Source of the DNA: Aptenodytes patagonicus
Taxonomy: Eukaryota > Chordata > Aves > Sphenisciformes > Spheniscidae
Length of the DNA stretch: 64,000 bases
Assembly: GCF_965638725.1 (NCBI RefSeq)
Contig: NC_134970.1
Location: 2,547,001 to 2,611,000 of the forward strand
Direction: 5' to 3'
Shown: in pieces, positions 50,801-62,800 of the stretch
Layout: every line of letters starts with the position of its first letter
Position numbering within the stretch: the stretch's first letter is position 1
Notes under the pieces: model-generated
Seen by the model: the letters and a program-made list of their open reading frames with translations, nothing else
Told to the model about the DNA's origin: nothing
The model's database searches: none
Made by a program: the position numbers and the translations under genes

Positions 50801-53800
50801 TTGTGTTTAGTGTCTGGACTGATTACCAAACATCTCAAATACGAGCAATTTCAGGATTGCAAACTCCTGCTATTTTGTCACAAACATTTAAAATAGCTCA
50901 TCAGTACCCTACAGTCACAATCCACTAAGGTGCACCATACAGGTGCTGCTCATGGAAAACACTGTTTTCAGTCCAAACACAGTAAAACCTCCTAGGTCGC
51001 CAGTTTCCAGCTTAAACAACTTTTAATTGAGACTTTCAGCACGGAAACAAGCCTTTACGCTTCCCTAGTCTCTGCTTCACAGCATCACAGCTTACTCTTC
51101 AGACAACTGAATTTCTGCAATGTCTGCAGTTATTCCTCCCATTTTGGGGAACAGCAACTAAGCAACAGAAGTGCTGCAGTTTGCTTAAGGCCAGATGCCA
51201 GTGATTAAATTTACCGTGTGATTAAAACTTCCAAGCTTCTGTTTATGTATAGCCTCTTCTGCGGTAGTTTAGGACAGCAATGCCTCTAATTTATACCAAA
51301 ATGTTCACTTGTTAGGATGCTACAGTATCACATTTGAATCGGCTCAAAAGGATGACAGCCCTCTGCTCAAAAATATGTATAAAAAACCCAGTTCAACCAT
51401 TTTCCCAACTTGTTTACGTTTAATGTTTTTTTGTTTTATTGAACTGTCATAGAACTTGGTCATATAGTGACAATTAATAATTTCTCTACTAATTAGCCAT
51501 AGCCAGTTAGAACTAGTTTTCTACATGCTGTACAGAACACCACCAACCAATTAAGAATACTTCAGAAGCCATTCTGCTACTCAACTGGCCCCTGAAGACA
51601 TGCTTTATTAATAATAATCCAAACAGCATTATAACCCCCCCGACTTATTTTGGAGTTTGACAGGAGGAACCCAGAGAGAAGCACATATTCTGGGTCCCCA
51701 GCAGAGATTAAAACTCTCAGAGCAGTTATGTTTTAAACTGCTAGGTCACAATCAAAAAAACCCCATTAAAACCACATGCAAGTGATTTCATGTAGGTTAC
51801 TGCGAGCTGTGGATTCAGTGTTTGCAGACAGATTAATTTTTAATTTAGGTTTCCAAATCGGAGACCAGTCTGTCAGGTCTACTCGAGTCAGAATGTGTTT
51901 CTGAGAGACCTCAAAAACTGCTTATGAAAATGGCAATCAAGACACACACATACTTCATTTTCAGCATAGGAAAGGACCATTTTTAGAGCATCAATAAAGG
52001 AACAATTAAGCTCAGAAAATGAAAAAGGTTTGACTCTGCACACCGAAAAGACAACCTGCTCTCTTACTTAATTTCCAATATACAGGGATCCTAAAAACTA
52101 CAAAGCAACACCCCAAGACAGACTGTATGAAATGAAATTCCAAGCCAAATTTTGTCTTTACAGCATCAACAAGAAATATTTTGGGTTTTCCCCTATCTCA
52201 AAGAAACATATTGTAGCTCATCAGGTACTAAGAAGTAACAGATTATCCACCACAGCCAGGAAAACAAAGCATCGCTGTTTTAAGTCTTTATTACAAGAAG
52301 GCACAACAAGCGAGCAGTTACTGGTTTAATAGCATTGCAGTGGGATACCAGTGAAAATAAAGGGAAAGGGTACAAAGAAACAACAGCATGAAACCCATAA
52401 ACCGTGACCGTCCAGACAGCTCAAGGCTGTTTGCCATTTTTGGTTCCAGGTCTGTCAAAACACAGAGTAAAATGATTTTAAATTTTTGTCAAAGAAAATG
52501 AATCAAGGCTATGGATCCATGTTTTATTGATTTCAGTTACTGAACAAGCAGACACCAGTTCCACTTGAACAAGACTGAAAAGGTCCATGTAAGAGAGGGA
52601 GGGAAGGATAAAAACACTTCCCTGTTTTCCACCTATCCTCCTCTATGCAAACACACATCTATCTCTGTTTTGTTACTTAAGGAAATGTTTATTACCTGCT
52701 TCCTTATGGTGGAGCTGCGCCTGCCGCTGATGAGATCAGAACCGCCCATTGGTGCAGGAGGGAAAAACAGAACAGAAAAGTCAAGATAATCCTCTACTAT
52801 CATTGTCCTCCTTTGTTCGGTATTCCAAAACACGCGTATTTTGGAGGAGGGAAGGAGCCAGATATACAAGTCAATCATAATGACTTAGTCTCATTCAATT
52901 TACGGAACTTTAGAAAGATTTTGAGTGACTTTAAATCACTAAAAACCTGAAATAGACACAAGGGAGTCCACAGCTTTGACAAAAGATTACCCTTGACATT
53001 TTAATTCCAACCATATGGAAATCTGTTATACAGGGCTCCTTCTTCAAGATGAAGTTTGTTATAAATTGCACATAGCTGTTCTCTGAAAGAGCCACTCTAC
53101 AGAGGGGAGAAGCAGGTGGGCGCATGCTGGTTCCTACTGTGCTGTTAACAGCGGCCATTGTGGAGTCTTTATTAGAGTTTCTGATAAGACTTCAAATAAA
53201 TAAGTAAAACAAACCCCCTCTAACACCAGCGCACGCTAGCCAGGCTAAGCCTTTTCAGTATAAACCATGACGGTCTCATTTATTTATGTTGGTAGACATT
53301 AATTGTAGAAAAATAGGAAAAAAGCCTTTGCCAGGATTTTTCCCTCAAAATTTATCACTGGGGTTTAAAATTCCTACAGTTTCTTGTAAAAATGAAGCAT
53401 GAGAGATAACAGTAGAGAGGCCCTAATGTATCACTCAAGCCAATTCCCTGCTAGGGCAGATGGCTGCTGAATTATAAATAAGGTGATTAGAACTGAGATT
53501 TTTAAAAAGACTGTACAGTGTGTTAATTCAGGGGAAATTCCTTTTATAAAAATCAAAAACACTGAATGAAAAAAAAAAAGAAATCAGATTCCATGGGCTG
53601 TCACAGACAATAACGTCTATTTTAAACTATTAGCAGTAATGATTCTTTGATATTTAAAATTGTTTCATGATGAACAATATTTTATTATTACAGATGTCAG
53701 GCTCTAATTAGGACCTGTCAGCTTTGCTTTGCTGCAAGGAATATGAAAAGTAGTAATGACTCCAGATCGGTAGCAATCACCTTCCTTTTGTTAACAAGGC

Positions 53801-56800
53801 AGGATGATGCACAGCCCCTACTCCAGCTCCTCGTGCCCAGCGGAGCCCCTTGAATCCATCAATTTGGAGATGGAGATTCGTTATGTTTTGTAAAAACCCC
53901 ATCAGGAGAAGCTTAGTTATGGTTCTGTAATTGGTCCTAATTATAAATGAAAAGTTTATTCTCCGTGACTTCTATACTGCTGCAATCCAGTTCCACGGCA
54001 CAGCAGAGAGCGTCAACGGGACAAAGAGTTTTCCGATTTACGTTAACTCAGCCCCGTACACCAACCATGTGGATAAAACCCTGCAGAGTCACGGGCCCAT
54101 CTCCCCTACAGAAACAGGAATGTGTTTATAAAAATCTTCAATAGTTCGAAGAATACTTCTCTGGGTGACAGCGCCAAATTAAACAGTTTCTCACACCTGC
54201 CCATCCCCTTCCTGATCTGGGGCAAGGAAAAGTGCAAGACCTCCATGTATCTCCCCCCGCCCCGGCGATTTTTAACCCCAATCAGTTTCCCAACCTGTTG
54301 CAACAGGCAGCCCTGCCAGCAGGTGTACTGCCGCAACTGCGGCGGCTGCACAGGGCAGCAACAAGCAAGGAGAGGTGTTTAAGCAGGCACTGCATCAAAA
54401 GAAATATTCATTACTCAGCTGACCAGAGGTTACTAAACATAGGTATGAGCTGTGCCACCACCTTGCACTGATGTAGGTAATAGTGATGGTATTTAAAGCC
54501 ATATTAACTAGTAGGGATTTGCTTATGTATTAGAAAAAGGTATTAATTTAGCTAACAGATACATGTCCTGGGCTGGTAACTGATCTGGAATGGCAGTGAC
54601 CAATTTGCATCAGGTTTTCCTTAAAAAAATGATTCCCTGAGCCGCACCTACCTGGCAAGGGAGCAGTCAGTCCTTTGACCTGTTAAGACAACAAAGAAAT
54701 ACAGCATTAGGAGAAAGGAACGGGAAAATACTTTCAACTGCTTTGTAAAGCCAGTTTTGGAAGGAGGTGGAGGAGAAAAACCATCAGAGAGGGAGGGAGC
54801 AGCTCTGAGGAGCCGGGCAGGGGCCGTCCTCCCCAGGAGCGCTGCTGGGGAGACCACCGAAGCCCACCCCCGCTGGCACAGCTCCTCTGCGGCCGACCAG
54901 GAAACACAGCAAACAGCTCAGGCTGCCTGAGGACTCTTTCTTTGGAAAGCATTGTTTTTGAAAATTAATTCCCTGTGCATTCTAATTGTTGACTTCTGCT
55001 GCCAAAAAACTGGGCTTGTCAACCTCTCCCTCCCTCTCCCTTCCCAGGGGAATTGGTGGGGCAAGAGATTATACTTTATAAAGCCACTTAGTAAGATTGA
55101 AAACATTCACGGATTTGTTAGCCCACAGACTGAACGTGCTGGCATTAAGCTATTTTGGGAGACAGACATTTAATGATATTTTCCACAAACATTTATAAAA
55201 ACGTTCCATTAACTTGCACTGAGTTTGCAAGGAAGCAGCCAAGCTAACGACTACTGCTAATGCAGGCATCTTTTCAAAATAGCACAACAAGGAGTAAGAG
55301 AGACAGAAAACTAGTATGTGCCTTTGGGAATTGTACAGGCCAGATCTCTTCCTGGTATAGATCATCATCAGTGAAACCATACTGATTTACAATAGCTGAA
55401 AATCCACCTTCCCTACGATGCCTTCCTGTTCCTGGGGAGACGGAAGAATGAACGAGGGAAATGTCTAATTGCTGATGGCTGACAATTAGTTGAACACATC
55501 CCGATAGCCACTTTCCTCTCCCCACGTAAAGCCAAAACAGTGCATAATTTACATGAAAATGTTATTCTGAAGCAGAATTTCCAGCCATCTGTCCCATTTC
55601 CATCATAGAATATTCATATATATAAATTACATGGCTGTGGCAACATCAAGGGGCTCCTACATTAGGGTGACAAATGTGTACAGTAGGCAGGGACATAATT
55701 ACTTGTAGATAGGAAGACGTGCTGCTATTTTTATTACTGGAACTTGTCATCTTTAGATTAAGGTAATTTGCAAGAGGACTAATAAATGTCACCTGAGGAT
55801 GGGGCAAAGAAGAATAAAAATCGTAACAAAACCATGAATTTTCCAGGGACTGAAGACACGCAGCTGTATGCACATTTTTCAGTAAAGCTTCTAACCGTGC
55901 TCTGGGGACTTGTGAAAGGAATTTTATTTGCCCATTTTCCAATTAAGTGACATTTTATGGGTAAGCCTAGGCACTGTCCCCAGTTCATACCATTAACCTG
56001 CTTAACGTGGTTTTGGAGACAAAACGTACCTCTCTTTCTCAGCTCCTTTTGATTTTACAGATGACAGAAGTGATTTTTTGCAGAAGCTGCTGGAGCTCAC
56101 CCTGACACACACTGGGTCCCTTCACAGAGTGACTGAGAAAGCTCTGGTATTGCAAAGCAACCACAAAAAAACCCCAGAAGCAGCCTTTAAATCTACATAG
56201 CAATACAGAAATCACATTTAATTTCCTCTTCTTTTCCCCCGACCACAGCTTGAGATGGGTTCAAGGGGCAGGCAGGTTAAGAGGAAATAGGTCTCGGTAT
56301 GCAGAGGTCAGCTATGATCCAGGAATGTGATTAGTCACAGGGGCAGCATGGGTGTCATTTGGAGATATTTAGAGGCAGGAGAAAAATACCCTAAGGACAT
56401 AGATCTTTGGCTTCATCCACCCTTTTTACAGGACAGCTGAAGAGACGAGCAACTTTAAACAATAAAGCACAAAAAGATGACAATGTCCTTTCCTTACCTT
56501 CTAGTGGTTTGGGTCTGATAAACATGAAACTCTTAAATACTGTAGCAATAAGTATTTTAATTTTATAGTGCATTTTTAAACTGAAAGCGAAGCACTTCAA
56601 AGACCACATGCTGTTTAAGTTTTCATTCAGAAGATTTGCACACCATAAACTGTGGGGAGTCCAGTTAAGTTACATATCAAAACACAAGCCCTGCTCCAGC
56701 ATATAAACCCAGGAACGAGTGGAGCCATTTTTTGACCTGACATTTAGACTGTTAAAACCTTCTCCTCTCCAAACACGAGGCAGACAGGTTTCTATGGAAA

Positions 56801-59800
56801 CTTGGATGCATAGTTTAAGCGTGTTTGGCCAACAGGATTTGCCCATACCATGAAGGGAAAGAAATCTTCCTTTGTTCTGACGCTAATAGCAAATGGATAT
56901 TCAGTTCTGGCTGCTGCCCCTCGCCTAATGCCCTCTAGATAAGCAACGTATTTTATGCTCTGAAATTTGTTTGTTATTCTCCTAATAAAAGCCTGTGCTC
57001 ACATACATTAGTTTGGTCTGAATTGAACCCACAGAGGTGAGAAGCAGCTAAACACCCATGCAAATGAAACTTCTGACCAGCTTAACAAGGCAATACTTCT
57101 CAACTAACCAGTAAACCGTAAATCACAAGGTTTACTCCAATACAGATTATTAAGTGAGAAGCAGAATGTGCATGTATGGGGAGAGGACGGGATGAACAAA
57201 TGGGCATATGCTTCATTTTAACAAATAAGCGATGCACATTAGTGATTCATTAAGCATTTTCCGTTCACCATTAATCAAACAGCCATGTAGGTCATTTGGC
57301 TTCTCCATCGTGCAGATCGGAAAAATAAATTCATAAAACATGAGTATGTCCACTTTGCATCAGTAATCCAAGACCGCTAAACTCAGTCAGCTGACTAATT
57401 CAATAAGTGCAATAGCCTGGCTAATAGCAGTGATGAGCGGGTCCCAGACTCACTTTCTCCCAGGGTCTTCTGAAGAAGGTCGTGTTTGGCTTGGAGCTTC
57501 GTTATCAGGTTCCTGCCTTCCAGATACTCCTTCATTTTCTGTGAAGGTGGAAAATAAACAAGATCATGAGTGGGCAATTAATTTCTTCGATTGCATCTTT
57601 AGGTTACTGGATGCTGAGCATAATGCTGAAGTACAGAATTACACTGAAATTTACGGTGCAAAAGATGCACCAAGTCCTCCTGCTTTATGTATCTATGCAA
57701 ATCTGAAGCTCGGTCCATACGTATCTGCAGTGCAATTTCTATTGTTTCACTGTGGAATCAGCTGAATGTTTGGCATCTTTTAGACATCTGAGAAGCTGTC
57801 ATGCATCTCCTTTCCAGACAGGGTGAAATGGAAATACACTTCCCTCACGCGTCACAGGCAACTGAATGAGCAATCTGTTTTAACAAACTAAAAGGCTGCT
57901 ACTGTGCTTATTCTCTCACTTAACCTCTCTCACCCCACTTTACTTGTCAAATAGTGTGTCTGCCTCCATGCTGGATGATACACAGGGTTGCGGGGGGGGG
58001 CACGGGACAAAACAAATAAAGATATTATTTAAGTTCAGATTTGTTCTCTCGGTGAAATATTATATAATCGTGCAGTCATTTTTCCCACTTCTTTCTGATT
58101 TTTCACAGCTCTGCAAATGCTAGTTTTTCACAGCTCTTTCATCTCTTATTTTGCAGTTCAGAACAGCATTATTTATCTTCACCGTGCTGCAGCACATAAA
58201 ATACTCTGCTGTACAGTAGCCATCCACATTATAATTAGGACATGTTTACACTCAAAAATACATAAATAGCACATAACTCTTCAAATACCACAGGCCAGTC
58301 TTTAGAAACAGAAGATATTTTAAAAATTCAACTAGCAAAATGAACACAAAAAGGATTCTCATTTAATAATTAAATGTTCCAGTTCTTGTCTTCACCTTTC
58401 CCCAATTCCACCCACTTTCTTCCACTTCTGGTCTAGTATTGCCAAATTAGACTGCAAATCCTTCAGGTAAAAAAAAAAAATTATATTTTAGCTAAGAGTG
58501 CCTGGACCCTGAGCAATATATACAGACACTACGACACTACTGAGGGTGGGGGGAAACCGTCCAGGAGCTAACGAAGTTTCCATTATGGGCTCCCCAGCAG
58601 TAGTGTGTACCGACACGACAAAAATGGCTGAGCTGGGGGCTTTAATTAACTGCCAAAAATCTGTGTTTTATGTCCCTTTGGTTGACAACATTGGAAGAAA
58701 AATTTCACAAGAATTAAGTCCCTTTGGAGACTCTCAGCACTTCCTGCTTCCTATACTAATACTTCAACTTTTTTGTTGTTGTTTTAGAAGAAAACAGGAA
58801 GCGTGATCACTGTGGCAAAAAAAAAAAAAAAGTTAACCATATTTTTTGGAATTTCCCTGTAGAATTTGTTTGCCAAGCCCCAACTATGTATTTTGCTAAA
58901 TCAGTTAAATTTTTGCATCAAATCGTGACAGAAGAAAACATGAAGAGTATAAGCTGCAAAAATAACCAGAGAATTTGAAGTGGGGATTTGAGGATAAATC
59001 TGGTTCTGGGAGGTGCCGAGCTCCCCGTCTCAAAGTCACGATCAGGCAAAGAGACAGAAGGGCCTGAAGGCTCCAAATAGCCCTAACAGAAGCTTAAAGA
59101 TCAGCAAATCAACTTGATTTGGAAGAGGGTTAAGCTTCCCTTTGAAGCAGATATAAAAAACTTAAGCTCAGCCCACCGATGGCTGCGGCCCATCGCGGGG
59201 CAGGCGGATTCCCTGCGCCGGGCTGCGGGGCAGGGCAGGGCAGAGGCACGCTGCTGGCACTCGCAGGTGCTGTGGCTGATCGCTCCGGCTTTGAGGCATT
59301 TGCCGCGGTCACATGAAGAACATCGCCTGCCCGCAGACGGGTACCAGGGGTTGTTTTAAAGGAGAAAGAGATAAGGTTCCTATCCAGCGCAGTATTTCAT
59401 GCGTTCTTTCTATTTCCTCATGCCTAACATTCTGTACCCTGCCTATTACCAGTATGCTTATGAAAAAATAAGTAATTTCAAAATAAGGCTTCAGGCTTTT
59501 TTCAATGAATTACAAAGATCCACCAGCATTTGATTTCTGGCTTAATAAAACCAGTCAAAAAAAAAAAATTCAAACTATGGGAGAACTCCTAAGGATTTCG
59601 TTTCTGGCAGAGCACAGCTGGAGTCAGACTAAGTACAATCAGACACAAAGCAGTAGAAACGTCCTCAAGTCACATTATTTCCGCACTGTAAAAATTAAAG
59701 AGGTGAAGATCTCTTATTAGCCAGAGACAGTGAACATTTTGCACCTACCACTCCCTCAAAACCATGCAACTTTGACAGCCTCTCCAAGCCCAAACTCATT

Positions 59801-62800
59801 GCAGTATTTTTCCAGCAAGAACCAGTTGTCAGGTGGCATACATAATGAAGCGAAATGCAAACTAGATCATATCTTCCTGCCTTGTGGGAAAGGAGATTTT
59901 ATGCTTTTGAGGCTATAAAGAAAAACAGTTTCTGTCACTGTCCCACATCCTTAACTGTCTCCAATCTGGAAAGCTCAGCAGTTTTCCTCCCTCCCTCCGC
60001 CCCCCAAGAACGACTTCAAACAAGGCACTCGATTGAAGGAGCGGGTGAATCAGATCCCCGCTCCCCTGCTAGCGACTGAACGTGGGAACAGTGGCACATT
60101 GACACAACCGGCATGACATTTCTGTAGGATTGATTAGCAGGGGAACTTTATATAATACTTACCCATGTCTTAAGAGTTTGGTAATAATAAATTTACATTA
60201 ATTTTTAAAGCACTTCACAGAATGAGCATTGTACTGGGTTTTAATCTTTCTAGAGGAAAAAATAATTTCGACTAAGAACTAAAATTATCCCCTGTTTTAG
60301 AGGTAAAAAGAATCAAATCATTCATTCCCCTTTTCACTTCTCAGGTAGGGCGGAGTGCCAGCTGTATTACAATTAGCAGTACCATTTCAGCTCTGACAGG
60401 CATCCTCACGCTAGCTCCGATTTTGCCGGCTCGGGAAGCAGGACTGTAGCCATGGCAGCGGCAGTACCCGCCTGCCCGGCACCCAGGACACATCCCCGGA
60501 TTTCAGCTCCCTGAAGTCGCTGCTGCTTCCCTGCTTTAGCTACCTGCATTAGCTTAGTGCTAAGTCAATCATCATTCCTATGCTTTTCACTGACACGGGG
60601 AAGTTTAAGCTTATATTCTGAATACAAATCTTCCTTCAAAGCCCTAACAGAGCCATCTCGGCACCAGCATGCAATGATATGCCTCTAGTGCAAATACAGC
60701 TTACACCAGCGTAGAGATACTACAGTCAGTACTCCTTCAATTAAATTCCCATGGTGGCATCATTATATTTACCTAAGAGCTCTGCCTAGCTAGCAATGCA
60801 GTACGTGGAATTTCCAACTTGAGTTACATAGTAATATGGAATAGTCTTTCAAATTAGTATTTTTCTTCCAGTTCACATCCCTCAGCATTTAGCACATCAT
60901 AAGGTACGAGGGGATTTAACTCTATTCTGCACTACAGTTTGTTTTTTCCCCCTACACAAAGAATGCCTCGCCCATACTGCTACACAGCTCTGCCCTCAGT
61001 CTCATTAATACTCATCTGAGCATTTCCTCATACACTGAAAAAACTGCTCCTTATAGATTCAAAGCTTGAAATCCTTATAAAGGATATTTTTATAAGTCTG
61101 GTCAACAGTAGATCAATCAAGCGTCTGATTAGGCTGGTTAAAGAGGGCCTCCATGAACGGCTTCGTTCTGTTGATAGTTATTTTACTCACGTTGCGCAGG
61201 ACATGACAGATTGCACCCCTGCTTACTGAGACGGCTCCGCAGTCCTGCTGGGACCTCACTGCTCTGCAGCGGGATACTAACACGATGAAATGGAAAAATA
61301 TTACATCCAAATAAAGTCCTGGGTTCGGTCTCCTATTTGAACCTACAACAGTCCCTCTCCAGAGAGGGAATGCTCAGAGTTCAATTAAAAAATCTTTTTT
61401 CTAGTTTCATAACCCTGGGCAGGGTGGTCAATCCCTTCTTAATCGAATCAGTTTCTCCACCCACTTTTCTCAATAGCCAGTTTCACCTTCTACGAAGGCT
61501 TTTTAATTTTTCTAAGTCAAGGCCCGACAGAAACCATCCTGCCAGCTAGTGTAATTTGCACAGAAACTTCAGACTTCTAACCAGCCACACCGTTCTTGGA
61601 ATAGGAATGTAAAGGGCAGTCAGTATAGCAAAAGATGCCCAAAGGAACGACAAAGTAACCAGGATAAGAGGTATGATTTTCATCTGCTATTTTGAAATAT
61701 TTTTTAAATGGAAGCAAATGCAACAGTTTAACATAAATCTAAATCATACCATAGTCTGGTATGAAATTCAATATAAATAGCCCTTAGCATCTTGTAAAAA
61801 CGTATCGACACAATTAAAAGCTTATGTGAGCTGAAATTGTAAGATGATGATAACAAGAAATGAAAGAGCTAAACATTCTTTTAGTTTGAATTATTTTTGA
61901 AAATTGATATTTACAAGCTATTAAGTTCTTTCTCAGACAATTCCTTTTTACATGCAGAAGAAATCAAGTTTTACACAATTTATCCACAGACTAAGTTTGC
62001 ATCAACACAGGTATCCCAATACATTTGTAAAGAATGCAAAGCACCCATTTTTAAAACCTAATATGCTTGCTCTGCTTGTCCAAAACCAATTACAGAAGCA
62101 TTTCTGTAAGATGATAGCCTCAATTTGCACTCTCTTGTGAGTATAATTCTAAATACATTATACGTGCTCATACTGAAAATTAACTTCTTACTGTGAAATA
62201 GAACTGCTCTGTCTCCTGCTGGTTGGCCCGTCTCTTGGCAATGCTCGGTTTGCTCATGAACGTTTCCGAGACAGTGGATTTAACAGACTCCATAGAGTTG
62301 CTGTACTGAAAGCAGTCAGAGACATCAAAGTCCTCTATTGTGACTATATCCTGGATTGTCTGGAGTGTAGCTTCCATAGTCTTCTTAACCTGTCCAGCAA
62401 GAACGAGAGTACTTCAAAAACGAAGATAGTATGTTGCAAGTAAAAAACAGAGGCAGTAAGTACCCTAGAGCATTTTACTAACAAACAGACATTACTGGTT
62501 TCACATCCTGTGTGCCATAACTAAGGTCCAAGTTTTGCACATTAACAGCACAATCCATATAAACAAAAAGCTGGCAGCACACGGAACCTGCCAGCAGGAA
62601 AACACCTGTAATCTTACAGGCTGGGATGAGGAGATGTGTGCTGGTTTTGGCTGGGGTAGAGTTAGTTTTCTTCACAGTAGCTGGTATGGGGCTGTGTTTT
62701 GGATTTGTGCTGGAAACAGCGCTGATAACACAGGGATGTTTTGGTTACTGCTGAGCAGTGCTGACACACAGTCAAGGCCTTTTCTGCTCCTCACCCCGCC

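Larger units (their letters stand above)
48620..54651 (-). other. SRGAP2 introns around the 50614-50674 and 52696-52720 exons
   Basis: Three introns of about 2 kb each. They include a G-rich run at about 50723-50742 and an AT-rich stretch at about 53440-53760 with homeodomain-type motifs. No other genes were recognised. Confidence 0.5.
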
